From contig WPDH01000059.1 of assembly GCA_019137255.1 (NCBI GenBank), positions 1 to 64,000 of the forward strand: DNA of 64,000 nucleotides. Direction: 5' to 3'. Positions 24,301 through 35,646 of the stretch are shown here, piece by piece. Every line of letters begins with the position of its first letter. Within the stretch, counting starts at the first letter, position 1. The notes under the pieces were generated by a model that saw only the letters and a program-made list of their open reading frames with translations, made no database searches and was not told the DNA's origin. The stretch comes from Corinectria fuckeliana. Lineage: Eukaryota; Ascomycota; Sordariomycetes; Hypocreales; Nectriaceae. A program made the position numbers and the translations under genes.

Positions 24301-24458
24301 AACCTGCTCTCAACTAGAACTACATCGACCCTCGCCTGACAGTCGTCTTCTCCAAGAAGTTTGACGTACCCATTGAAAAGTTCTTCTCCAAGACTCTTCG
24401 AGACAAGTTCCGATGGGCTATCAAGTCCGTCGAAGATACGGATGACTGGACCTTCTAA
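21335..24458 (+). CDS. TOP1: DNA topoisomerase I (type IB)
   Basis: Relaxes supercoils through a 3'-phosphotyrosine intermediate; nuclear. Exons 21335-21389, 21550-21773, 21842-23446, 23499-23750, 23807-24256 and 24318-24458; 908 aa. The first 230 residues are a charged disordered tail of Ser/Asp and Lys clusters, with nuclear-localisation-like basic runs. The core starts at HQWWKNPENQDNSIKWRTLE and contains PPSLFRGRGEHPKTG, IDKLALRAGNEKD and NHKRTVGAGHEQQMQK. A Lys/Glu-rich coiled linker follows. The catalytic tyrosine is Tyr864 in KMNYIDPRLTVVFSKKF; the last intron falls just before Asn863, so this final 46-residue exon alone supplies the active-site residue. All splice joins keep frame, and branch sites are near-canonical (GCTAAC at 21528). 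Confidence 0.97.
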
Positions 24459-25348
24459 GTCAACCCGTACGCGTTAGGTTTCGGCAATTTGCTTCATCAG
24501 TTTGCATCCAGTTGCGTTCGTTTTGACCTTTCTCGTTTTATATGCTTTTGTAGGACTATTTGCTTTTATACACTCATCATTTACATCGGGGGAGCGGGAG
24601 CCGGCACAGCGCATACACATGCGCAGCAAAGGTCCATGGAGGGAGCGGAGGAACCTTGGATGCTTGATTTGAGAACACGGCGAATTATACGGATCATAGG
24701 GAGGTGTACGGCGGCACAGCTCTTACGAAAAGACCCATGCATAGATAGAAGCCGGAGGGCGAGCGCGCTTGGGTCAGGTGAGCAGGGAGGTCTAGGGAAC
24801 TCGAATCGCTTGAGGGCTCCGTAGCTCTGTGACACCAAACTTGCTTCTAGTATTCAATGAATCAGATATCTCTCTCACCTACTACATATTACTTAATTCC
24901 TGTGAAAGTTTTGCTTTTGACTTTACCTTTGGTATCCATTCCCTTGATATACACTTGACAGTGTGAACAGGCTATTATCCCGCAAGGTGAATGGTGTGGG
25001 AAGCACATAATATTGTAAGTACATCTGTACAACCGGATCTATCTATATACATCGACATACCGTATCTAGTCGTCCGTCCGGTATTCCATCATTTACGTAC
25101 TTTGTGTACACCCGTCTAATTGTATCTCTATCTACGTGACCCCTGACAGTCTTTTGTTCTCATACCCATCCGTAACGCCTCGCTGAAATTCCACGCCGTA
25201 AATGCTCCCATGCCGGCCGTTTGCAAACGCCACCCCATGCAATGTCATGTACATCTCTAGATAAAAGCAAACCCGAAGACCGTTAACATCCTCAACATCA
25301 TTCGACGTACACGCGGCCAGACTAGACCAGATTGTCCTTTTTTCCTTG
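24459..25348. other. Convergent intergenic region TOP1/CRH
   Basis: The 890 bp between the stops of the convergent TOP1 and GH16 genes are moderately AT-rich with many TA-rich words around 24860-25130, as in 3' UTRs and terminators. No gene or RNA was recognised. Confidence 0.5.
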
Positions 25349-26525
25349 TCAGAAGAGTCTGCCCGCAAAGGCCACGACGCCCGCCAACAAGGGGGCCAGG
25401 ACGAGCAGCGAGTGGGATGCACACAGGGAGCCTGCAGCGCCGATGGGCACAATCTTGCCCTCGGAGTTCATGGCCCAGCCGCTGGGGATGGCGCCGGTGG
25501 AGGGCCGGGCGGATGCGACCCAGGGCCAGCCGGTTTGCGTGGCCGTGGCCGTGCTGTCGTCGACGGCAATACCGACGGGGACGTTGGCGGTGACAGTGGT
25601 CCCGGCGGCCGTGGCTGTCACGGTGATGGAGTCGCCGTCCTCGTTGCCGTTGACCTTTCCGTCGACAGCCTCGATGGACTCCCACGTGCCCGAGGTGTCG
25701 CCGTACTTGTACTCGCTGCCCGTGGAGTAGTCGGTCACGACGATGCTCTGGGCCTGCATCTTGAAGGGGCCTTGGGTGTAGTCGGTCGGGCCCTCTGCCC
25801 ACTTGATGGTCCCCTGGGCGTTGCTGGAGTCGCCGCCAGACCAGGCGCCAAACTTGACCTGCATGGGCGTCTGCGGGTATTGGCCGTCCTCGGCGTCGCC
25901 GTAGTTTAGGGTCCGGACAGCGGTTCCACCGACCATCCAGATGACGCGGTCCTTGGTCCAATCGATGGTGTAGGTGATAAAGTCCGACTGCGTGCCGGTG
26001 ACGTCGTGGAACTGGCCGCGGTTGTACGTCGTCGTCTCACCCTTGCCGAAGTAGTTGGACTGTATCTGGTCTGCTTCGGCACCCAGCCATTCGATGTCGA
26101 TCTCGTCGAGGGCGTCGGACTGGAGCACGAGGGAGGAGACGATGCCGGCGCCCGGGGCGGCCTTCAAGGTGATCTCGACGCGGCCGAACATGATGTAGAA
26201 GAGGGAGGCGAGCTGCGGGGCGTCGCCGCTCTGCGAGACGGTGAAGGTGACGCCGTCGTCGCCGTACGAGGGGGAGCCGGAGGCGGCGAAGGAGTTGACC
26301 TCGCCCTGGGAGAAGTCAACGTGGACCGACATGCCGAGTGCGGTGTCGGCGGGGCATGAAGCTGCGAGAGGGAGTCGCCGGTTAGCTGCGGGGGGCGCGT
26401 GGCTGAAGAGCGGACTGGAACTCACTGCTGTCCATGGGGTTGCAGCTGCTCCATGTCTGGGCCGAGACAGTGTTGGCTAGCAGAGCGGCTGCGGCCGCGA
26501 GGGCCGAAGGGAATGAGCATCTCAT
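25349..26525 (-). CDS. Crh-type GH16 cell-wall transglycosylase, GPI-anchored
   Basis: Predicted to cross-link chitin to beta-1,6/1,3-glucan in the cell wall (Crh1/Utr2 family, GH16_18). Coding exons 26426-26525 and 25349-26361; 370 aa. A signal peptide (residues 1-22, ending NTVSA) precedes QTWSSCNPMDSTSCPADTAL, the usual Cys-containing start of the family. The catalytic motif DEIDIEWLG has Glu120 as nucleophile, Asp122, and Glu124 as acid/base. Further conserved segments are SNYFGKGETTTYNR and TIDWTKDRVIWMVGG. A Thr/Ala/Val-rich region follows the catalytic domain. The protein ends in a hydrophobic tail (LLVLAPLLAGVVAFAGRLF) consistent with a GPI anchor signal. The 64-bp intron falls after the signal-peptide exon. 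Confidence 0.95.
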
Positions 26526-28044
26526 GACGGGAGAGGAGGTGGTTGTTGTATTGTAGTAGGTTCGGAATGGAGGCGGTTGGGTATGCGGGCGACGCGCGTG
26601 GAAAAGAACGCGGGCTTCGCAGAGGAAGGGAGGCCGAAACTGTAAGATAAGACGCAAAGCGGCTGTAGGTGCAACGCCAAGGCACGTACGTGTTCCAGAC
26701 AATGGGACTTGATGGCGGTCACACAGATTGTTCGTGTGGTTTTTTTTGACTCGATCGATCGAGGAAAGGTGCAGGAAGCCAGGAGCCGACCATCTGACGG
26801 CGAGACGCAGCGATATATGGGACGAGAGTAGCACAGCTACGGCGGGGGGGGGCTTGTTTCCGCAGCCAGGGCCCCCCAAGTTGCTGGGATCGTGGCCGCG
26901 TTTGTACGCTGGCAATTGGCCTATTCCTGCAAAAGCTGGGAGGTTGGGTGCTCCTGGGCGTTGACGCTTGGCGCTTTGAAGCCTGATGATGTCGTCAATG
27001 GTGTGGGGCCGGAGTGGCTGGTTAGACGGAGGTGCTATGTACGGGGTGGCTGGGGTGGGGCTGATGTCCTAAATTTCCAACGACGACGCATCATTCGCTG
27101 CTCTGGGCACTTTACTTACCCTAGACCGTGTAGCGGGTTAAGATTCTTACTATGTAATCTATCTACCTTGCAGACTTCCATCATCGTGCAGCGGTCTGGT
27201 AGTTATCAACTTGCATTAGATTATAGGTATTCAGTCGTCTCGGTGCGGGTGAGATGAGATCGGATCGGTCGTCATTTGCGCGAATCGAGGACCATCCTTA
27301 CATAGTACATGAATTTACATTTTCTTCGCAGGGCTAAATGTTCCTGATAAACCCGAGAGCGAGGTAACCTTCGCCTGTTAACGGAGCTTACCCTACACGA
27401 TATCACGCTACTTCCCCGGAATCCTCAATCAACAAACGACCTAACCAAAGTAACACCACTCACCCACCACCACACCACAAGACACGCAGTGCAAAGCAAA
27501 GCAAAAACCCCCCCAAAAAACAGTAGCAAAAACAACTACAAATGCCCTCGCCACCACCGACGGGTCCGATGTCTTCCGTCTTCTCGTGATTCATTCGAAA
27601 ATCCCGCCCTCTGTCACGGACATGGTGGACGACACGACGTGTCAGACCGAGACGGACACGCTGACGACATCCTCATGCACGGGAAGAAAACACACGGCCC
27701 TGCATTTCCGATCTTGGCCCAGCATTCGGGCCCGATCCAACCGCCCAAGTCCCTTGCATCCTGCATCCGGCATCCTCCCCACACAATGCGTTCCGCTGCC
27801 TTCGCCCTGACATGAGGCCATCCATTCCCAACGTCGAAGCCACCGGAGAGGTGACAGCCGATTCCCCGCCCTCCCTCCAGCTTACATATCGTCCAGACGT
27901 CGTGACGCCTGCATGTTCCGGGTCCCCACCCAAGGCAAATCAACGTGTGCTGGAGCTATCCGGGAGTCACTCCGCAATAGAAGAGCAGCCGCCGCCTGCT
28001 TGGGTTTCAAAGACGTCCATGGGGGAGGGGGGCGGATCCCGCCG

Positions 28045-28069
28045 ACAGACGGACAGACAGACAGACAGA
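28045..28069 (+). repeat. ACAG tetranucleotide microsatellite
   Basis: Four to six GACA/ACAG units with one interruption. Just downstream lies a direct repeat: 28079-28097 (core GCAACTTTGCTTCT) is repeated with one base missing at 28157-28174. Confidence 0.8.
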
Positions 28070-29440
28070 AGCCGGCAAGCAACTTTGCTTCTTGACGCTG
28101 GAGCGGAGCAGATGGAGACCTAATAATGAAAGCTGGACGGCTGGACGTGTGGGATGGCAACTTTGCTTCTGACGACGCACACGACCGTCACCAGTGACAT
28201 GCCCAGGCGCGCTCCAGTCCCTCGCGTACAAGTGCGTTTGAAAAAGTAAACAGTCCGCCAAGTCCAAAGCAGGGAAGGAAAACCAAAAATAAAAACAAAA
28301 GAAAAGTCTCGGCTGATCTGCCATATGCACGTCATGACAACTCGAGCCGTGCTGTTTTGAGTCACAATGCTTCCGAACTGCCTTGACGCTCCACTCGGAG
28401 ACGGCCAACGGCTTCTCTCCAACGGCCTCCATTGGACTGGAGCTCCCTCCCCACTGACGCACATGTACATATGTACGTCGGATGGTCTGCGTATTTGAGT
28501 CTCGGATTTGTGTCACAACCCCTCGCGTTGGTGGCTCGAATCACGGCCTTGGCTTCTAGGTCGCCGGCGATCTGTGTGAGATATACAGATGAGACAGACT
28601 TGCTGTGTCAGGCCATCATGGTGGTTCAGACATCGGTCCAGGTTTGCTCGACTGGATTCCGACCGGCATAACTCGCGTGCGTTAGCACATGAGGACCCTC
28701 GCATAATGCTGCAATAAATCGTGCCATATCGGGTGCGAAGGAATTTTTTTTAAAAAAAAAAAGGAAAAAATGTCAGGGAGAGGGAGGGGAGAGAAGAGAC
28801 ATCAAAAGGAAGGAAAAAGAGGTGAGGACGGCTCACCGCACGGAGTACATGAAGAACCCAGCGACCGATGGCGGACGCAATCAGCGGTGAATGAGGGACG
28901 ACAATGGCAGGGCCAGTGCCCGTATGTCCTCTTTCTTCCTATCTAGTCGATTGCTTTTTGCTCTGACAAATCTTGGACGCCTCGAATTGCGGCTTACGGT
29001 GATCCGACGCTGCCGCATGGTAAAGACGAGACGGTACTCCGTATGGTGACAGAAAACCTAGCAGACCTGGAGGCTAATAATACGAAGTAACGGCGGCCAC
29101 TTTGCACTCGCCGCACATCCCGAGAGACATGGGCTTGCACTACGAAGTATTACCGCAGGTCTTTGGATATCACATTGGACACCAAGCCTTTGGTGTACTT
29201 TGTACGCAGTTCTTCTGCATCAACACCCTCCGCCCTACAATAAGGGACTTTGGACCATTCAAAACAGTATTCCGAAGGCCTGCCGCCGTCTCCCCACGTC
29301 TAACTAACCCTCCCGCCCGTACCGTTGTCCCATTTGGCATCGAGGAGTGGCCTAAGCATACATATTAATAGTAGTAGGTACCTGTGTCCATCTCCTCTCC
29401 GTCCGGTACCGAGAAGATTTTTCTTCTCTCTCTGCCATTT

Positions 29441-29466
29441 CTTTTCTTTTCTTTTCTTTTCTTTTT
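29441..29466 (+). repeat. CTTTT pentanucleotide microsatellite
   Basis: Five uninterrupted CTTTT units within a pyrimidine-rich tract in the gene-free interval. Confidence 0.85.
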
Positions 29467-32400
29467 GTTCATGGGGGCCCATGGCGGGAAAGCCCTCACC
29501 CTCAGAGACGGAAAGCGTGGAACGGACCACCCGCGTTCCGTAATTGCTTTTGCTTTCCCAGTCCCGGTAGTTGGAGGGCCACTTTTACCAGTGCTGGGTT
29601 CATATTTTCCCAGCGACCCGAGAGATCACAATAATAGCGCCAATTTCGCCTGCCGTCTACTCATCAGTGGCGCTATCAGGCGTGTGATTATCCCGTTGAA
29701 AGGTCCAACAGGTGGCTGGCCAAATCAAGCAATGACCATGTTTGACACGGGAGTTATTGACCTGGAGCCAGAGATCGTCTGTGGGCCGGTCTTTGTACGT
29801 AGTACACACTGGACCTACATACGTACCTAGTCAACTAGTCAAGAGAGGCCGAGCGAATGTGTTTTAGAACAGCTGAAACTGTCCTGTCTTTGGCTGCATC
29901 GCGTGACGTGAAAGTGACACATGGCAAACGTTGCTGTTGTCTCTGTCGCGATAACTCCAAAAGGCTGATTGACTGCGGTGATCACTGACCAGAACGCCCA
30001 CAATTACGCAATGGTCAGTTATCGATATGAGGATCCCAATGGGTCATAGAGCTGCGAACTGCCCCACGTCGAAGCCAGTCCGCGAACTTCTCCAAGAAGA
30101 TGATACTATCAAGATACGCACGCAGCCCATTTAAACCGGACCCCACCCGGTGACAGATAGTCCCCGAGCTTGTGATAAGTCCGGAGACGCTCGCTCCATT
30201 AGACAGACCAGTGTAGCGGGTGTAGCCATGGCTTGGTGATAGACATTGGGCTAGCTGGATGGTCTGTGTCCGTGTCTTACCCGTGGGATTGAGAAGACAA
30301 TGGCGATAACGCTGCGATAGTGTGTAAGCTCCCAGTTCGCTTAGGTGGTTCCGTCAGTTCGCTCGGAAACCGGAGAAATGGATAGACTGGTCCGTTAGCT
30401 TGCGCGGAAGATAGCCAAGTTATTAGTCACCCGCTGTCGCAGATTACTATGTACTTTGTCAAGCATTGTTATGTTGACTCGCTCTGGCCGAGATGACGAG
30501 GCATTCGAGCAGTTCCACCATGCCAGATCGTCCACATGGATTTGGGAGGCGACATCACGAACCGAACCGGCCACCAGTTCATATCATTGAATGGTGATCT
30601 CGCGTCATGCTTGAGGAGGGGCCTGAGATTGAGCTGGTGGGGTCTGAAACCTTCGAGAAGGCCCAAGGACATGGTCGGCGGAATGGCTATTCGGCCAGGC
30701 AGGGCAGGGGAGAACGAGCCAGCGCTAGCTAGGGGGTAGCCATCCAGGGCACCCTTGGATACGGGCTGATTTCGAGTTGCCTCCACACTCGGTCGGTCGT
30801 TGCGTCGGAGCACGGGATTGACTCGCGGTGTAGCGGACCATTCATCGTACACATCCACACCACGTCTGGACGACCTTGGCGACCTTGAGGGAGCTGTCAA
30901 GTTTCTAATTGCGAGGCTCTTCGGAGCGGCCTCTGTGGGCTAATCTGTGGGACCTACAATGCAGGCCCATGTCGAGAAATGCGAATTGCATGAACGATGC
31001 GACTATGCCTTCACTTGGATCCTGAGGTGGGGAGGGGAGACGTCAGCTAGGTTTCGAATACATCTTTGCAAACGACCAGACGATCGTATCTGAGCAATGC
31101 CCGGGACGACGCCGTGGCGACGTCGTTTGCTGAAGGTTTCCGCCGCCACTTGAAAAGGCAACGGGAGTTGACTACTTCGTATTGGTGCAGAGAAAACAAC
31201 GTTGGGTTCAGACGGGGCATCGACGACTGAGCCGCGGTCAATAACCTCGTTGGTGGAGGCTGGCTAATGCGAGCTAGCGATGAAGATGTGTGTATCTGGG
31301 AGGGGATCTTCCAGAATCATGTCAAAATGCGTCGAGCCCCACGGACAGTGAGACAGGAAGATGGTGGATTTGTTGGAATACAGCCCCCAGGGATTTCAAA
31401 TGTTAGTTCGTATACAGTATCTCGTGGGTCCAGAGGGTGAAAGATGAGAGGTCTGTTCGTGGAAGAAGGCAAGCTGATTGGTATCTTCTGGTACTTTAAT
31501 ACATCATTCTTTGCCACTTAGCTAGGTATCTTTAAGCTGCTTTTAGGTGAATAACGACTTAAAAGTGGAATACTGGGGCAAGTACCGAACTAACGTTTGA
31601 AATCCCTGGGGCTGTAGTACAGTATCTTCGCGGTGCGTTTGGCTGGGCTGGAATCCGGGGAGCGACCCAAGGGCCGGAGGACAGGGGCCTTTGCGGTCCT
31701 AGTCGCCGCGGTTCTTATCAGCGAGATTGGCTGGCCACACGGCTACGTATCCGGGCCGTTGTCCAATTCCCAGCTCCAGGATGCCAAGTCCCGCGGGTCT
31801 CTGGTTTCTGGAGAGGGCCCTGGTCTAGCGGGCCACTGAGACAGGACCACCCATCAGGGGTCCATCCATTGTCCCCCCCGGCTCAGCCAGGCACGCTCGC
31901 TTCCAGGACGCCGTGCTGGGACCTCATGATGGTACGTACAGCCGGGTCGGAAGATCCGTTTTGGGAGCTTGAGGCCCTAAGTTGATTGAAAGGTGGTCTG
32001 GGTGCCCATGCCATTAATGTCGCCCACGCACGGATCAAGGATGGAGGTAACTTCTGTCAGATTAATTAGTGACTTCTCTGAGTCGGCGAAACTGCAGGAT
32101 AGCTGCAGGCCGGGGAGGAAGGAAGTTTTTTCTTCTGCAAGAAAACGTTCTCCCACACGCAACCTGACGCTAGGTTAAGATCCCTGGGACAGTAGTCTGG
32201 GGCCGTTTGGTTGGAGACAAGGGTGAAGAGCCAACTGAATCCAGTACGGCGGACCCTACTGCTTGGCCTGTTTGCTGTACATAGTACATATATACTTCAT
32301 GCTTGCTGCACTTGTACATATGTGCGGACTGCAGTCGGACTAGGTACATAGTAGCTTACTGGCCTGATCGTCGACGGCCCAACCACAATGGTGGTGGCGA

Positions 32401-35400
32401 TAGCTCGCCCCGAAATGGCTAGACGAGTGCGCTGCAATCCGACGTCCTGCGGTTTGGGGTCGGAAGTGGGAACGTGATGACTCGTTGTAGATCGTTAGGT
32501 GAGTGTCCGCTGCGTTGCTCGCACGTATCTCTCTGTCACAACCTATGCACCAGGCTGTGCGCAGCCGGTTCCGCGAAGCCCAAGCTCAGCACTAACAGCC
32601 AACAGAGCTGACGACATCCTGGTGCCGAGGTCTGTGCCGCGCCGTGGCCTCTGCGCGACGGTGGTGTCGATAGCTTCAGAGCACGTCCCATGGAGCTTAT
32701 GCTATACAGGGAAGGCCGAGGGTCCCGCGAGGAGGATCAGTGGAACAGATAGGGTCGCCAAAGTCGCCTAGACAGCCCGAGTGCAGGCTTTGGTGGTTGG
32801 TGATAATGATGCTTGATGGCGAGCGATGGCGGCAGCTGGCGATTCTGGGACAATTCCGAAGCGAGTGGTCTGGCCACTCTGGTGGCGATGGTAGATGGGC
32901 ACTTGGTTGCTTTGAAAACCGACCGACCTAGGTAGGTTGGTTAGGTGGCATGGAAGGATGGACGGACGGACGAAAGTTGACAAAGTGGAATCACAAAGGA
33001 CTGGTCAGAAGCATTGGTGAGCGTAGTCATACTACACGCCCATGGTACAATCCATAGCATGTGTGATATTGCATGGGAACGACTCGATGAGAGATGAGAG
33101 TGCATGTGCCTGGGGGCGTGCCTTGCGTAGTACCTGAGAGGCTGAGGCACGTCTGAAGGAAGTGACAGATGTGACGGAAGTGACCATGGTCGCAGGACCA
33201 GACGATGGAAAAGAAACGATGGCGTCTCTTCCCTTCACCACAAGTCCACTAGTGAGTGAGGTGCTAGTGTGATAATGCAGTTCCTACTTGCGTTTCTGCA
33301 CAAGACGGGACCGGGTGCTGCGGCGGTGTGCCACAACTGGGCGCCGTTCCTGTTCCTGCATAATGGCGGCGTCACAGCCTGCGCTTTGGGGATGCATTCT
33401 GCATTCTGCATACTGCCCTGCAATCTGCAGCAGAGAACGCCGCTATTATGCAAGGTACCAGACCACCGACAGGACACCGACCGCGATGATCATCACCAGT
33501 CGTCGAACAGAACGTCCGGGTGTCTGGGCCTGGCTAGACTCGCAACTCGGGACCCGCCACTTTGGATTGACAGCATCCATCCAGCCTCGAGGAGCCCTTG
33601 CCCGGTGTAGCCACACGAACAACGGCGCGTCACAGGCAGCAGCAAGACAAGAAAGGGACCGCATGATGAGAGCCACTTCTTCGGCGTTCACGAACCCCCA
33701 TGACCTGGATGGATGGCCGTTAAAGTGGTTCGGGGACGCTGGCGATGACTGCCCTTAGCGGTGACGATCGACAAGCCGGCAGATGGCATGAGTCCCCGGC
33801 CCTGGAAGCCCTCGAGGTGCAGACGCGGGAGGATCGAGAGTTCTGAGGCCCTGAGGCCGCAAGCCCTGAGAACTCAGGCAAAGCGAGGGTGTGTTATGCA
33901 GCATCTTGAGTCAAACCCCTACGAAGTATGCATTCGTACATACAAAGAGCCATCAGCATCACCGCCATTATGCAGGTGCACACACGCACGCACTCATGCG
34001 CTTGGGGACGCATCATGGTGGTGCAGGGGATAGTGGCTGCAAAGCGAAATGAGCATCCCGTTTTGTGCGGTGTTTGTGCGCGATGGATGTCCATCCGTGG
34101 CCACTGCCCCGCGCGCTATGAACGGAACCCGCGCTGTTCCTGGCTAATGCTACGTTGAGCACAGCACTACCAGTATCTTTATGCAGAGCTAGAGTTTCAG
34201 GTTCGGGGTAGACTAGACCTTGTGCCGACCAATGGGGCACAATCCGGGGACTTGGCCCGCGACCGTCGAGCGGTCACAATTCGGTCCAGCCGTTCACAAA
34301 CAGCGAGCGCTCGCTTGAGACTATCTTCTCCCCCCACCTTGGTTTCGTCTGGTCGGGCCCAGGCGCGTTCCGTAACTTACTATGTATGGGACGGACACAA
34401 TCCGTACTATGTACATACAGTAGTAAGCTCCAGAAGGGAAGGTGAGAGGATGTACTGATGGACCGGACCGACGCCAAATCGCCCCGATAGCGTTCGGACG
34501 AAGCTATGTATGAGCTGAGACCGACGAACATCAAGTAGGCGGAGGAGGAGGAGGCAGACTTAAGACCATGTCATTGAGCCTGCCTACTATGTACTTAGCG
34601 GCCGGCGCCTGGCCCACGCACATGCTTCATCCGTACCGCGGGATTCTCACGGGTTGGTGAAGATGTTTCACCAGCACAGGCGGTAACGATTGGCCCCCGC
34701 CTGAACACTTGGGGGCGGCTTCTGGAACGCTGACGTCTCGAGACCAACGACGCGGCCATATTCCGGGGCGGGCTCTTGCAGTGTCGCAATTGCATGGACG
34801 ACGGCGCTTGAGAGAAAGACGTTGTCCCGATAGGGGCCGTGGCCGGTCGGTGACGTTTCCATGCTGAGCCGACCGACCCAGAGAGTTGGGAATTGCCAAC
34901 CGGCTTCCAATACCCTTCTTAAACACGGGTTGCAGAGGTTGACATGTCGTTATCGGAGAGCGGGGCGGGCTCAAATCTATGCTCTGCTAGCCACCACCCA
35001 GTCTTTCGGAACGGGGGCCATCATGTCATTGGGTCAGAGAGCTTTTCCTATGTACGCTTGAGAAACTCAGGAGCCCCGGCTGTCCGTTCAATGTTGCCTT
35101 CGCAGGCTCTAGTGAGGCGAGCCAGAGTTACGACATGGCACCACCCTCGACAGACGGGGGAGCGGGAGTAGGCGAAGCCACACACGACCGCCAAGAGGTA
35201 CAGTGCTTTCTCTTAAGGTTTTAGGCCGGCAGCGGTTTCAAGGAAGACCCAAGCAGAAAAGTGCTTGACACGAGGGCGAAGGCGGCGGCGGGATTGGAAG
35301 CTGGCAGTGCGTCCGGGACGATGCCGTGGGACCATCGGTCTTAGTGCAGATCTCGATCTGGCTGGTTCGTTCTCTGCGGATGGCCTGCGGGATCTGACTC

Positions 35401-35462
35401 GGTGGCCGCGTTTGGAGGGGAAAGAGGCCTGCCTAGCCGGCGATGCGTTGGATACCCAGAGC

Positions 35463-35510
35463 AGAGACCCAGAGACCCAGAGACCCGGAGGCCCGGAGAC
35501 TCAGAGGGCC
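35463..35510 (+). repeat. 8-bp tandem repeat (AGAGACCC)
   Basis: Three perfect AGAGACCC units at 35463-35486, followed by three diverged 8-bp units to 35510. Confidence 0.85.
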
Positions 35511-35620
35511 GGGGTGCGGCTGGGAGGCCGTAGTGGTTATTAGTCGGTGGGCTCGGGGAATCGTCATCTCGACCCGTAGGCTAGTAGAACTGGAAAGTCG
35601 GCCCCGGTACGAGAGGCGCC

Positions 35621-35646
35621 GTCGTCGTCGTTGTCGTCGTCGTCGC
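35621..35646 (+). repeat. GTC trinucleotide microsatellite
   Basis: GTC/CGT repeats with one interruption (GTT), continued by CCG-rich triplets to about 35668. Not in a recognised gene. Confidence 0.8.

Noticed and set aside
30469..30900. 143-codon minus-strand frame
   Set aside because: Random composition, no motif and no neighbouring exon candidates.
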